Shown here piece after piece: positions 52,611 to 62,413 of a stretch of DNA of 64,000 bases (positions within the stretch are counted from its first letter, which is position 1; every line of letters starts with the position of its first letter). The notes beneath the pieces are model-generated. The model saw nothing but the letters and a program-made list of their open reading frames with translations. It did no database searches and was not told the origin of the DNA. Location of the stretch: NCBI RefSeq assembly GCF_011947285.1, contig NZ_JAAOZT010000006.1, positions 496,001-560,000 on the forward strand, written 5' to 3'. Origin of the DNA: Glaciimonas immobilis (lineage in GTDB: Bacteria; Pseudomonadota; Gammaproteobacteria; Burkholderiales; Burkholderiaceae_D). The translations under genes were made by a program, and so were the position numbers.

Positions 52611-54119
52611 ATGACGTTAATACGCAATGCTGGATTCAATTTTTTGGGAGCAGCTGCTCCTGCTGTACTTGCTGTTGCGACCATTCCTTATATTATTTCG
52701 GTTCTAGGCACCGGAGACTATGGACTGTTGATACTGATCACATCCATCGTGGGTTATTTTGCGTTACTGGATATAAATATTACAGCAGGGTCTACCAAGT
52801 ATGTGGCGCAATACCATGCCTCCGGCGATACCCACCGTCTAAATGAAACAATCTGTTTTGGCCTCCTTATCTATGTAGGTATCGGTGTTGTCGGAATGAT
52901 GGGCCTGTTTTTTTCTGCACGATTTTTAGTGGCGCATGTATTTACAGTATCGGCTAACAAACAGGCTGAGGCCATATTAGCGCTTCAAATTGCTGCGTTC
53001 GGCTTTGCTACCGGACAAGTGCAAGCTTATGTGCAGAGCCTACCCGGTGCTTTGATGCGGTTTGATATATCTGGACGAATCGAAGCTGTGTTTGGCACCA
53101 TGGTGCCGCTCGCTACAGTCGCCTTGCTTTATTTTGGATTTGATTTGGTGGACCTGGTGCTTCTTCGCGTGGCTATGAGCATATTGCAGACCGTCGTCGT
53201 ATGGCGAAAGCTGATCCAGATTATGCCGTTTATTAACTGGGCAGTGCCCAGTATTGAAATTCGCAATACTTTGCTATCGTTTAGTGCCTATTCTTTTCTT
53301 AGTAAATTGGCAGCGCTGACTTATAACACTGCCGACAAACTCATTATAGGAGCTAGTGCTGGTGTCACAGCATTAACATTTTATGTCGTACCTGCTACGT
53401 TGGCCAATCGCGTGATGTCGCTGGTGTTCCGATTTTCAGGGGTAATGTTTCCCCATGCAAGTGCGCTGGCCGAACAAGGGCGTCTGGTTGAATTGAAGCG
53501 CGATTACTTACTGGCATCCCGATATATGTTCTTTATTAACGGCGGAATCGCGTTAATGCTGGCCACGCTTGCCCATCCCATCCTGTCGTTATGGATGAGT
53601 ACGGAGTTCGCCCGTGTCGGCACTACAGTCATGGTCATGATCGCCTTTACACAATGGATTGATTCTTTGACTAATTTGCCGACACTTATTAATGATGGCA
53701 TCGGGCATCCAAAGATTAGTGGAATATTTGCCTTGGCGCGTGCCGTACTTGGATTGGGTCTGATTTTTTTAGGCGTATGGCGATATGGAATAGTAGGTGC
53801 AGCCGGTGCTCATTTGCTAGCGTCGGCCGTGATGTCCTTATCATTTGTGATTTACGTTCATGGTCGTACGGTACCCGTATCGCTTAACAGTTTGTTTTAT
53901 GAAGCATATTTGGTGCCGCTAATTGTGCTGGTACCTGTAGGGATCGTTGGGGTTTTATTGACGTCCTTTGCAAGCCGTGGATGGTTGAATCTTCTGGCCT
54001 GTGGAACTCTGATGGGATTATTAATATTAGTGGGTGGCATTTGTAAAGTTTGCCTTCCACAGCACCGTAATATCGTTTTTTCCCGGCTCGCACTATTTTG
54101 CAAATCGAACCAGATATGA
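52611..54119 (+). CDS. Oligosaccharide flippase (Wzx-like)
   Basis: This 502-residue polytopic protein (about 14 segments) fits the polysaccharide transport/MATE-like Wzx family, which moves lipid-linked repeat units across the inner membrane. The N terminus NAGFNFLGAAAPAVLAVATI and the SAYSFLSKLAALTYNTADKL segment are typical of the family. It starts one base after the polymerase/ligase stop, and the next glycosyltransferase overlaps its stop by four bases (ATGA). Confidence 0.85.
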   Translation: MTLIRNAGFNFLGAAAPAVLAVATIPYIISVLGTGDYGLLILITSIVGYFALLDINITAGSTKYVAQYHASGDTHRLNETICFGLLIYVGIGVVGMMGLFFSARFLVAHVFTVSANKQAEAILALQIAAFGFATGQVQAYVQSLPGALMRFDISGRIEAVFGTMVPLATVALLYFGFDLVDLVLLRVAMSILQTVVVWRKLIQIMPFINWAVPSIEIRNTLLSFSAYSFLSKLAALTYNTADKLIIGASAGVTALTFYVVPATLANRVMSLVFRFSGVMFPHASALAEQGRLVELKRDYLLASRYMFFINGGIALMLATLAHPILSLWMSTEFARVGTTVMVMIAFTQWIDSLTNLPTLINDGIGHPKISGIFALARAVLGLGLIFLGVWRYGIVGAAGAHLLASAVMSLSFVIYVHGRTVPVSLNSLFYEAYLVPLIVLVPVGIVGVLLTSFASRGWLNLLACGTLMGLLILVGGICKVCLPQHRNIVFSRLALFCKSNQI

Positions 54120-55336
54120 AAATTTTATTAGTTTCAGAGGACATTCCATCAAAGACACTCGGTGGCCTGGGCAAGCACGTTATAGCGCTGGGAAATGCCC
54201 TTATCGCAGCCGGACACGAAGTTTCTTTGATGGGTTGTGACACACCGAGCTATATTTTATGCGCTGAGGAAATGGGATTCCAGGGCAAATTTATAGCGGC
54301 TTTTGGAAACCCTTTAAGGGGCTGGAAAGAGTCACAACTCGGCTTTTTTAATTCGTGGAAGCGTCCTTACTTTGCCAAAAAAATGGCTAAAAAAATCCAG
54401 TCCTATGCGAAGAGTTTTGACGTCGTGCATTATCACGGGCACCAGCCAATGGTCGGCCGTTATATCGCGCCTTGGGTGAACTTTGTCCAAACCCGACACG
54501 ATCAAGGCGGTGACTGCATTACTAACGTAAGGTTTAGACATGGTGAAATTTGCGTCGAGCGTTCTCCTGCAGAATGTGCAAAGTGTATTCATCCCAGCCC
54601 TGGCTTGGTACATACGAAACTTAGTGCGCATGCAGTGCAACGCTATCGCGATGAAACTTCGGCCGCTTTCGAATTGCATCCAGTCGTGTTTGTATCAGAA
54701 TTTTTGCGAAAAAATTATGCTTTAACGATGCCAAAAGTATTACTCGAAAAGACTATCGTTATTCACAATTTTGTTAACGAGGATTTACTGGGTGAGAGTT
54801 TGTTCACAAAACAAACTGAAATGAACACCACAACGTTTCACATTCATGTCGCAGGGCGACTCGATGCGGGGAAAGGCATCTCTACCTTCTTGGATTTGAT
54901 TGAGCCGAGATTGCCTTCAAATTGGCGCGTAGATGTGTATGGGGATGGTCCGCTACGCGAAATGATAGACGCAAAGTATGTCGATAGCTTGGTCCGGATA
55001 CACGGATATTGCTCATATCCAGAAGTGGTTGCTGCCACGCGCAATGCCAATGTTGTGGTTGTCCCCTCAATGTGGGAGGAGGCTTGCGGCACCACTATTA
55101 TCGAGGCTTTACGGTTAGGAAAAATTTGTTATGCGTTAAGACGAGGTGGTACCTCTGAACTGGCAAGTTATGGCCAAAGTAATCAACTTCGGCTATTCGA
55201 TGATTTAACCACTTTAACTGATGCACTACTTACCGCTAATGACTTTACAGATCGGACGGGCGGTGAATCTGCCGACGTTCGCCTGCATGTGCTAAAGCTC
55301 TTGCCAGTGTATGCGCGTAACAAAAGGAGTGCGTGA
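54116..55336 (+). CDS. Glycosyltransferase family 4 protein
   Basis: This 406-residue GT-B enzyme has an N-terminal domain beginning MKILLVSEDIPSKTLGGLGK. The C-terminal donor-binding part has FHIHVAGRLDAGKGISTFLD and VPSMWEEACGTTIIEALRLG, with the EX7E motif. It contains an unusual Cys-containing insert, RHGEICVERSPAECAKCIHP (about residues 143-162), which may bind metal; similar Cys clusters occur in some GT4 enzymes. The ATG at 54116 overlaps the flippase stop, and the start at 54098 is rejected. Donor sugar unknown. Confidence 0.85.
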   Translation: MKILLVSEDIPSKTLGGLGKHVIALGNALIAAGHEVSLMGCDTPSYILCAEEMGFQGKFIAAFGNPLRGWKESQLGFFNSWKRPYFAKKMAKKIQSYAKSFDVVHYHGHQPMVGRYIAPWVNFVQTRHDQGGDCITNVRFRHGEICVERSPAECAKCIHPSPGLVHTKLSAHAVQRYRDETSAAFELHPVVFVSEFLRKNYALTMPKVLLEKTIVIHNFVNEDLLGESLFTKQTEMNTTTFHIHVAGRLDAGKGISTFLDLIEPRLPSNWRVDVYGDGPLREMIDAKYVDSLVRIHGYCSYPEVVAATRNANVVVVPSMWEEACGTTIIEALRLGKICYALRRGGTSELASYGQSNQLRLFDDLTTLTDALLTANDFTDRTGGESADVRLHVLKLLPVYARNKRSA

Positions 55337-56109
55337 TGGAGCTAGTATCCAAACCTTTCGATATGCCGCGATTTTCGATAATTACAGTTTGTTACAACGC
55401 GTTAACCGTTTTACCAGATACGCTTGCTTCATTAAAGGGACAGTCCTTTGATGACTATGAATGGATAGTAGTTGATGGCGCCTCCAATGATGGAACGCTA
55501 GATTGGTTAACCATCCAGTCTCCTGATATTTTTGTCAGCGAGCCTGATAAAGGTATTTATGATGCCATGAACAAAGGCATTGCCATGGCCACCGGCGATT
55601 GGCTGTTTTTTTTGAATGCAGGTGATCGCTTTGCGGATTCTGGTGTGCTTCATGACATAGCCGCAGCCATCGATGCAGCCAATGTTCTTGCCACCCCCCC
55701 AGAGTTGGTTTATGGGGATGTTATTTATTTTGGTATGCAGGGTCAACGTCGCAAGCGCTTCAATTGGCTCACGCGCCATCGTTTAATCTTTGGTGATTTA
55801 TGCCACCAAGCTGCTTTTGCTGCACGGCCGTTGTTCGCAAACCTTGGTAATTTTGATATCAGCCTGCGCTACAACGCAGATTTTGACTGGTTTGTCCGGG
55901 TTTTCAAGGCACAAAAGCCGCTGCTATATGTGCCGAGGGATATTGCACTTTTTCACGATGCGGGCACCCATGTTACGAACCATGTCAGTTGTGAATCAGA
56001 ACGTGACGGTGTACGCGCGCGGTATTGTCCGAGACCTAAATGGGTACTTGGTCACTTGTTGTTGCGCGTAGAGTTAAAGCTAAGGCGCATGTTTGGACAA
56101 ACCACATGA
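55336..56109 (+). CDS. Glycosyltransferase family 2 protein
   Basis: This 257-residue GT-A enzyme has the family start FSIITVCYNALTVLPDTLAS and EWIVVDGASNDGTLDWL, then the acidic nucleotide-sugar site in NKGIAMATGDWLFFLNAGD and LVYGDVIYFG. It resembles colanic acid WcaA/WcaE-like enzymes. AAAGGAG at 55322-55328 favours the ATG at 55336 over the GTG at 55333. It overlaps the neighbours at both ends, so it lies within one operon. Donor and acceptor are unknown. Confidence 0.87.
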   Translation: MELVSKPFDMPRFSIITVCYNALTVLPDTLASLKGQSFDDYEWIVVDGASNDGTLDWLTIQSPDIFVSEPDKGIYDAMNKGIAMATGDWLFFLNAGDRFADSGVLHDIAAAIDAANVLATPPELVYGDVIYFGMQGQRRKRFNWLTRHRLIFGDLCHQAAFAARPLFANLGNFDISLRYNADFDWFVRVFKAQKPLLYVPRDIALFHDAGTHVTNHVSCESERDGVRARYCPRPKWVLGHLLLRVELKLRRMFGQTT

Positions 56110-57899
56110 GAAATGCGGTACAACAACCCAAAGTTTCATGGTTGTGGTTTGCCGCCGTGATGCTGTGGCTGTGTTGCCAGTCAACATGGTCAATGGACTA
56201 CTACATTTCAGACCAGGGAAGTGACGCAGCAGACGGACTTGCCGCGCAAGCTAATTCAGCGTTGAGTAGTACTGGTCCGTTTGCTACATTCGCGCCACTC
56301 ATGAAGCTTTCGTTAAGGGACAGCAACCGCATTTTTTTGGCTTGCGGCCAGCGTTTTCAGGGGCCATTACAGTTGTCGCTCCAAGGAAGTGCTGCCACAA
56401 ACTTGGCAATCAATGGGTTTGGAACCTGTAATCCTGGTCAGCGCCCTGTGATTGATGGTCGGTTACCGGCTGAGTTACTGAACGGTACTGGTTTAAAAAC
56501 GATAAAACAGGAAAAGCCTGTAGTGCAGGTATTTTCAGGCAATACCCCGATCCTGCGAGCGCGATTTCCAAAAGAAGGATATTTGATTTTTACGCCGGAA
56601 ACGGTGAGCGCGTTTGATCGTATTCCTGCTCATTTGTCATTGAATGGCAAGGATGTAGCAGGTTCCGTCCTTCACGCTCGAACGCAAGAATGGTTTATCG
56701 AAGAAAAAATTGTAAATGGGGTTGGTGGTTTGCTTGACTCGCCTTTGCAGTATCCATTGCGGCCTAAAGCGGGTGCCTATCTGACTGGCAAAGCCTGGAT
56801 GATCGGGGAGGAAGATGGATGGGCCTATGATCAGAGCAGGCGGTCTCTAACTGTACGGAACACAAAAGCCCAGCCGGTATCGTTGGTTTCTGCCGGACCT
56901 CTGCTACAGATTACCGGCAAAGGGTCTGTATCAATCAGGGGAATTGCATTCGATGCTGCGGGTGGCGATGCGATCAGTTTGAAATTGGATAGCACCGCCA
57001 TTATTAGCGATGTAGTGATTATGCGCGCTGCTGGCAATGGTATTTCGATTGCCGGTGCCAGTTATGCGGAAGTTACCAATTCACGTGTACAGGACGTAAG
57101 GCTGGATGCAATATTTTTTGCGGAAGTAGCGCGGGTTATGGTATCGCACAATAAGATTGTTAATGCCGGTCTTTACCTGGGGCCAGCACCTAGCCTTGCT
57201 GCCATCAATGCTCATCGAACGCAGGCTGCGACTATCGATCAAAATGAAGTCTCGGGATCATCTTATATCGGAATAAGATTTTCTGGCGATGCGAAAATAC
57301 GCAGAAACTTTATCAAAGGAAGCTGTCGCTATATGAGCGATTGTAGCGCCATATATACATGGAGACAAAATGTGGAAGATCGCCGCCCTCCTGTCGAAGT
57401 TGCCGGTAACCTCATAGTCGATGTCAGGGGTGATACGAGCGTGAAGTTTGGTGTTACGGACTATTTTTCTGGAATTTATCTCGACGAATTTACAAGAAAT
57501 GTCAACGTTAAAAATAACGTGATATTTGACGCGAGCCAGGGTATTTATCTGCATAATGCGGTCCAAAATATTGTTGAACAAAATATTATTGGCGGTACCG
57601 ATCAGCCCTTATTGGTTTCCATAGTTTCAGGTAATTTTCCTGACGGAGAACTGCTTTTTAATAGCATAAAAAATAATGAAATTTTCACTAAAAAGGTTGT
57701 CTGGTCTTTCGTTAAACAGAAACCTGTGTCGGATCAAATTACACGCGACACCTTAATGGAAATACGATTAAAAGTGACATCAGAAAAAAATAATGGTGCA
57801 AATGAATTGGTGCTTGGATGTAATTCAGTAAAGAATGCATTTCTTTCAAATAACGAAGATCCTACGCGCTCATTAGCATTTGTGCGGCGTTGCAAATAA
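56106..57899 (+). CDS. Secreted right-handed parallel beta-helix protein
   Basis: From the ATG at 56106 (overlapping the GT2 stop) the protein has 597 residues and a hydrophobic N-terminal export signal (LWFAAVMLWLCCQSTWS). It starts like many secreted beta-helix enzymes (DYYISDQGSDAADGLAAQAN). Then follow PbH1-type coils, for example SVSIRGIAFDAAGGDAISLK, AAGNGISIAGASYAEVTNS and GIYLHNAVQNIVEQNII. Members are polysaccharide lyases, hydrolases or epimerases. In this operon it may trim or modify the exopolysaccharide. No catalytic site can be assigned. Confidence 0.75.
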   Translation: MRNAVQQPKVSWLWFAAVMLWLCCQSTWSMDYYISDQGSDAADGLAAQANSALSSTGPFATFAPLMKLSLRDSNRIFLACGQRFQGPLQLSLQGSAATNLAINGFGTCNPGQRPVIDGRLPAELLNGTGLKTIKQEKPVVQVFSGNTPILRARFPKEGYLIFTPETVSAFDRIPAHLSLNGKDVAGSVLHARTQEWFIEEKIVNGVGGLLDSPLQYPLRPKAGAYLTGKAWMIGEEDGWAYDQSRRSLTVRNTKAQPVSLVSAGPLLQITGKGSVSIRGIAFDAAGGDAISLKLDSTAIISDVVIMRAAGNGISIAGASYAEVTNSRVQDVRLDAIFFAEVARVMVSHNKIVNAGLYLGPAPSLAAINAHRTQAATIDQNEVSGSSYIGIRFSGDAKIRRNFIKGSCRYMSDCSAIYTWRQNVEDRRPPVEVAGNLIVDVRGDTSVKFGVTDYFSGIYLDEFTRNVNVKNNVIFDASQGIYLHNAVQNIVEQNIIGGTDQPLLVSIVSGNFPDGELLFNSIKNNEIFTKKVVWSFVKQKPVSDQITRDTLMEIRLKVTSEKNNGANELVLGCNSVKNAFLSNNEDPTRSLAFVRRCK

Positions 57900-58214
57900 A
57901 TGTCAAATAACAGAATACATTTGAACGTACTACATGTGGAATGTAAGCCATACAAATAATTTTAAAAGAATGGCTTTTAAGGCTTGCTCCGAGCCATCCC
58001 TTATACGCAGTTAGGGAACTAACCGGAATTACACACAAATTTTGCCCCTTTAGTGTTAATTCACTTTAGAGACTTGTTACGTTTAACGCGAGTTAGTTTT
58101 AGTTACTGCGGTCATAAGAGAACATTGCATCAATAGCCGGTTTTTGCTGTTTGACACATCAAAATCTCATTTAAAGCCACAAAGATGCAAAGCGTATCTT
58201 GTTTGGAGTAATTC
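57900..58214. other. Spacer ending the first eps gene block
   Basis: The spacer holds a possible weak terminator at 57945-57978: AAGCCAT and ATGGCTT around an 18-base loop, followed by T residues. No 36-bp motif is present. A promoter for the following glycosyltransferase is expected here but no clear box stands out. GGAG lies just before the ATG at 58215. Confidence 0.4.
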
Positions 58215-59420
58215 ATGCGAATAGTCGTACTTTCTCCCGATATCCCGTTTCCTGCGAACAGGGGCGGGCGCGCCGATATATGGCGTCGTATTCAGGCCAT
58301 GTCTTCATTAGGACATGAAGTCATGCTTGTCGCATCGATTAACAGCGAACATGATTTTCCTTCCAAGGAAGTGCATGACGTCATTGCAAGCGTAGTTACG
58401 ACGCAGTTTCTATATCCAATCAAACGTAATTTTGTCTTAACCGTCAAGCGACTGCTTGGATCTTTTTGGCGTCCTTTGCACACCGCAACCAGGGTGCCAG
58501 ATACGCACACGTATAACAAAATGCTTGAGTCCGTTCGCACGTTCAAGCCCGACGCCTTGTGGTTAGACGGGCCTTGGCTCGGCGTACTGGCGGAACGATT
58601 TTCGGATGCTTTTAAAATTCCTCTTCTTTATCGCTCGCATAATGTGGAGTCGATATATATGCGCGGTCAAGCCTGCGTTGCGGTAAGGCGGCGCGACAGA
58701 CTGGCACTACATCTTTCTTGTATTGGCTTAAGAAATTTTGAGCAAAAAATTTTACAGCGTGCCACTGCAGTTTTTGATATCTCTGTTGATGATTTGAATT
58801 TTTGGAAAAAAAAGGGAATGCAGCATATGCATTGGCTCCCACCTCTTCCTGAGCTCGCCTTCAGAGGAAAGCCAGAAAACACTTTTCCTTGCGATCTGGT
58901 TTTCGTCGGTAATCTTGCAACACCGAATAACGTTCGTGGCGTGGAATGGTTAGTCAACGAAGTCTTACCATTAATACGTGAACAATTTCCGAATATTTCC
59001 TGCCGCATAGTGGGATCAAACCCGACCATGTTTGTTCGTCAAATACTCCAGAAGGTTTCGAATGTCGAGCTTTGCGCAGATGTACCAGATTCAACTCCTT
59101 ATCTTTTCGGTGCCAGGGTACTGGTTAATCCTGTCATGACAGGTAGTGGCGTGCAGGTGAAGATGTTGGATATGTTGATGACTGATACATCTATCGTGAC
59201 CACATCTCAGGGTACGCGCGGGCTACCTTTCTCTTTTAAATTATTGTTTCGGATTGCCGATGGCACTGTAGCGTTTGCGAAGGCGGTATGTGAAGAGTTG
59301 CATGCTTCCTCCGTAAGCGCTGCCGACCGCGCAGAAGCTCGGGAAACATTTTCGGTTGCCGCCGTCGGTCATGCGCTTGAGGTAGGCGTCCCACAATGGG
59401 TTAGAGCTACGGGTGTTTAA
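58215..59420 (+). CDS. Glycosyltransferase family 4 protein
   Basis: This 401-residue GT-B enzyme begins MRIVVLSPDIPFPANRGGRA, a start common in GT4 and exosortase-associated glycosyltransferases. Its donor-binding half has CDLVFVGNLATPNNVRGVEW and PVMTGSGVQVKMLDMLM in place of the usual EX7E region, resembling the TIGR03087/GT4 type that moves sugars in polysaccharide loci. GGAG lies 8 bases before the ATG. Spacers of over 300 bases on both sides suggest its own transcription unit. Specificity unknown. Confidence 0.82.
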   Translation: MRIVVLSPDIPFPANRGGRADIWRRIQAMSSLGHEVMLVASINSEHDFPSKEVHDVIASVVTTQFLYPIKRNFVLTVKRLLGSFWRPLHTATRVPDTHTYNKMLESVRTFKPDALWLDGPWLGVLAERFSDAFKIPLLYRSHNVESIYMRGQACVAVRRRDRLALHLSCIGLRNFEQKILQRATAVFDISVDDLNFWKKKGMQHMHWLPPLPELAFRGKPENTFPCDLVFVGNLATPNNVRGVEWLVNEVLPLIREQFPNISCRIVGSNPTMFVRQILQKVSNVELCADVPDSTPYLFGARVLVNPVMTGSGVQVKMLDMLMTDTSIVTTSQGTRGLPFSFKLLFRIADGTVAFAKAVCEELHASSVSAADRAEARETFSVAAVGHALEVGVPQWVRATGV

Positions 59421-59737
59421 TAATTTTTGTTAGAGCTTACCCGGTCACGCATGGCAAGTTGGCCAATTTAAAAATATTATTATTGATTGCTACCGGACGA
59501 TCTTCTGGTGCTTACGGAAGGGTCGGATGTTAGATTTTCGATTGAAAAAGTGGATGCAATTGGCAAAAGAATTGATGCAATGTCCTTTTAAATATTTTGT
59601 TTGTAAAGGCACCAGAAAGGGTAGTTATATCTCTTCTATTGGGAAAAAAATTACTATTTCTTTTATTGGAAATGCGTAAAAGCAATTTGACGGTTAAGGT
59701 AATTTTGGTTGGCTGGAGTTCGGAGACGAGTAAGTAA
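59421..59737. other. Spacer between glycosyltransferase genes
   Basis: These 317 AT-rich bases contain no supported gene, no copy of the 36-bp motif and no strong hairpin. Confidence 0.5.
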
Positions 59738-60931
59738 ATGGAATTCAAAGCAAAAAAATTGCGTGTATTGGTCGTCCATTCATCGGCCGAGCTATATGGA
59801 TCGGATCGCTCACTACTGGATTTTGTAAGAAATCGTAATCCCGATATGGAGTTCACGGTTGCCTTGCCTGAACATGGGATTCTGGTCCGGGAACTGGAAA
59901 ACGCGGGAGCAATGGTGATAGTGGGGGAGGTATGCAAAATAGAACGTGCGATGTTATCTCCGCTTGGTATGTTAAGACTTACCAAGCGGGCTGTACGTTC
60001 TGTCTTTTTTCTAACCAGAGTACACCGCAACATTAGTTTCGACCTCGTGTATTCGAATACGGTTGCGGTGATGGGTGGTGCATTTTGTGCCCGCTTATGG
60101 CGCATTCCCCATGTCTGGCATGTACGCGAACTGCTAGAAGGATCAAGAGCGCTTACTTGGAGTTTTCGCCATCTGGTGGCAAAACTGTCTGCGGTAGTTG
60201 TTTGCAACTCCGCCCATACTCGGGATTGGATCAGCGTCCCTAGTGCAGCAGAAAAATATTGCGTCATCTGGAATGGTTATGAAGCACCTGAAGTTAAAGT
60301 CCACCGTCAGATTGAGCGAGCCAGCCTAGGTGCCGGAGAGCGCGACATTCTGTTTGTGCTAGTGGGTCGTATCAACGCCTGGAAAGGTCAACAACTGCTG
60401 GTGCATGCATTTTCGCGATTGATTGCTAAAACAGCTTGTAGCGGTCGGTTGGCCATCGTTGGTTCGGCGCCCGTTGGGCAGGAACATTACGAGCGGGATC
60501 TGGACGCCTGCATCACGCGCATGAATTGCGCTGAGCGGGTAGTACTGATTCCCTATCACGCAGATATTGAACGGGTATGGATTGCTGCCGACATAGTCGT
60601 CGTGCCGTCTACCAGCCCTGAACCTTTTGGTCGGGTAGCCATTGAGGCTATGGGGTTCGGCCGACCGGTCATTGCTGCGGCCCATGGAGGGCTTTTGGAA
60701 ATCGTGGTGCATGGCGAGACGGGTTATCTGGTGAATCCCTGTGATGTGGACGCGCTTGCCGCGGCGATGGAGAAAATGATTAACGACGCGGATTTACGGC
60801 AACGCATGGGGGACGCAGGTCGCGCTCGTCAGCTAGAACGATTTTCATTAGCTGCCTACGAGACGCAAATGAATGAAGTGATTTGGTCTACCTCGCACAA
60901 TCGACAACGAAGCCGTACACCAACATCCTAG
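59738..60931 (+). CDS. Glycosyltransferase family 4 protein
   Basis: This 397-residue GT-B enzyme has the start LRVLVVHSSAELYGSDRSLL, a domain typical of glycosyltransferases that act on a lipid-linked acceptor, and the C-terminal signatures ILFVLVGRINAWKGQQLLV and PSTSPEPFGRVAIEAMGFGR with the EX7E glutamates. It is followed after 13 bases by a decayed glycosyltransferase start. Sugar specificity cannot be read. Confidence 0.87.
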   Translation: MEFKAKKLRVLVVHSSAELYGSDRSLLDFVRNRNPDMEFTVALPEHGILVRELENAGAMVIVGEVCKIERAMLSPLGMLRLTKRAVRSVFFLTRVHRNISFDLVYSNTVAVMGGAFCARLWRIPHVWHVRELLEGSRALTWSFRHLVAKLSAVVVCNSAHTRDWISVPSAAEKYCVIWNGYEAPEVKVHRQIERASLGAGERDILFVLVGRINAWKGQQLLVHAFSRLIAKTACSGRLAIVGSAPVGQEHYERDLDACITRMNCAERVVLIPYHADIERVWIAADIVVVPSTSPEPFGRVAIEAMGFGRPVIAAAHGGLLEIVVHGETGYLVNPCDVDALAAAMEKMINDADLRQRMGDAGRARQLERFSLAAYETQMNEVIWSTSHNRQRSRTPTS

Positions 60932-60944
60932 GGAAGAAAAAATT

Positions 60945-61202
60945 GTGAGTAATTTAGTGCAGATTTTACATAGCCCCGGCGCATGCAGAATCCCTGCAAC
61001 GCGTAGCGGCCTCAAGCGTTTTGCTGATTGCCTTAAACTTTATTTTGTAGCTCAGTGGTGGCAGATCGTGGCCGCTTCGATGTCTTCATCCTCTAACCTG
61101 GCGGCCTTGCGCTGGCATGGGAGGTTTCGTGTTCAGGAGGGTTTTATTTGTGCGGATATTTTGCTGCTAAATGTGGCCTTATTTGACCGGAGTGCTCTAT
61201 GA
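60945..61202 (+). pseudogene. Truncated N-terminal copy of a DUF1972-type glycosyltransferase
   Basis: This 85-codon frame (GTG start) begins MSNLVQILHSPGACRIPATR and runs through KRFADCLKLYFVAQWWQIV. It matches the start of the glycosyltransferase at 62414 (MSGLVRTLRILGTRGIPAAH, ETFAEHLALYLVAQGWRVV) residue by residue. Similarity fades after about residue 45, with a weak match at RWHGRFRV against VWHGVERV. The rest of the enzyme is absent, and key glycines of the start are lost. It is best explained as the remnant of a duplicated gene. Its stop overlaps the ATG of the next glycosyltransferase. Confidence 0.75.
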
Positions 61203-62314
61203 GGCTAAAAATTGGTATTGATTTTCATGTTTTGGATGGGAAATTTCAAGGCTCCCGCACGCATGTGCTGGAATTGTTTTCCAGGCTAATTGCGCAGTCG
61301 CCGGATATCGATTTTTATCTCTTTCTCGATAAGCCTGAATTATTACTAACCTTGTCTTCAACCTTTTCTGCATCAAACGTACATCGTATCAGGATGCCTC
61401 AGGCTAATCCGTTAAAAAGACTTTATTGGCAGCTTCCCCGGCTTGCTCGTAAGTACGAACTGGATATCCTTCATACGCAATACATTCTTCCGTGGCCATT
61501 GTCTTGTCTTGGAATAGTGACTATTCATGACGTGTTATTTGAGACACATCCAGAATACTTTGAGTGGATATTTGTTCTGCGTTCCCGCGTATTGATGCGG
61601 GTAGCGGCAAAGTATGCCGCGCATGTATTTGCGGTAAGTGAATTTTCGCGTTCAGAGATTAAGCGACTATATGGCATTCCTGAAAGTCGTATTTCGGTTG
61701 CGTTAAACGGAGCGGATTTCACGCGTTTTATTCCCGGCAAAGAAGGTGAACACTTACTGAAAAAACGGGGATTAGTTTCGGGGGGCTATATTCTTTCTGT
61801 TGGTCGTCTGGAGCCACGGAAGAACCATCGCCTCTTGGTAGAAGCTTACGCAATGCTCGATAAGGAAGCATTACCCCTTGTACTAATTGGACAACCGGAT
61901 TTTCAGTTTGACGATGTTTTCACTACGATTACCCGGTTAAATCTTTGGGGTCGCGTACATGTTTTCGAGGATGTCTCCGATATCGAACTCCCGGTGCTTT
62001 ACCGGCATGCCTGTTTGTTTGTCTATCCCGCTTTTGCAGAGGGATTTGGGATGCCCCCACTTGAGGCAATGGCTTCTGGGGTCCCCGTCATCGTGAGTAA
62101 TACAACGGCTATTCCCGAGGTTGTCGGTGACGCAGGAGTGCTGATTTCTCCGTATGAGGTCGCTCCACTGGCCGCGGCCATGAAGCAATTGCTCGCTGAT
62201 CCGTTAGAACGTATTCGACTTTCTTGTGTTGGCCATGAACGGGCATTGTCGTTCAATTGGGACGCGCCAGCACGTCAGGTACGCGAGCGCTACCTAGCAG
62301 CAATGGGGCGCTAA
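61199..62314 (+). CDS. Glycosyltransferase family 4 protein
   Basis: This 371-residue GT-B enzyme begins KIGIDFHVLDGKFQGSRTHV, as in mannosyltransferase-like GT4 enzymes. It has TIHDVLFETHPEYFEW, YILSVGRLEPRKNHRLLVEA and PAFAEGFGMPPLEAMASGVP with the EX7E pair. The start overlaps the remnant upstream (ATGA), so translation of this gene may still be coupled to the decayed frame. A mannose or fucose donor would suit the gmd/fcl context, but that is inference. Confidence 0.88.
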   Translation: MRLKIGIDFHVLDGKFQGSRTHVLELFSRLIAQSPDIDFYLFLDKPELLLTLSSTFSASNVHRIRMPQANPLKRLYWQLPRLARKYELDILHTQYILPWPLSCLGIVTIHDVLFETHPEYFEWIFVLRSRVLMRVAAKYAAHVFAVSEFSRSEIKRLYGIPESRISVALNGADFTRFIPGKEGEHLLKKRGLVSGGYILSVGRLEPRKNHRLLVEAYAMLDKEALPLVLIGQPDFQFDDVFTTITRLNLWGRVHVFEDVSDIELPVLYRHACLFVYPAFAEGFGMPPLEAMASGVPVIVSNTTAIPEVVGDAGVLISPYEVAPLAAAMKQLLADPLERIRLSCVGHERALSFNWDAPARQVRERYLAAMGR

Positions 62315-62413
62315 TTGCAGTGCGCTCCCGTTTGCACTTGCCTGAGTGATGTAGAAAACATTGAGTAAGTCGTGTAGAGCAGCATAAAAAATTCTTTTTT
62401 GGAGTAAGAAACT

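Noticed and set aside
52874-52890. A stretch resembling the core of the 36-bp motif (TGTAGGTATCGGTG) inside the flippase gene
   Set aside because: It lies in coding sequence, has no TGTCAG/CTGACA arms and no TATAAT at the right distance.
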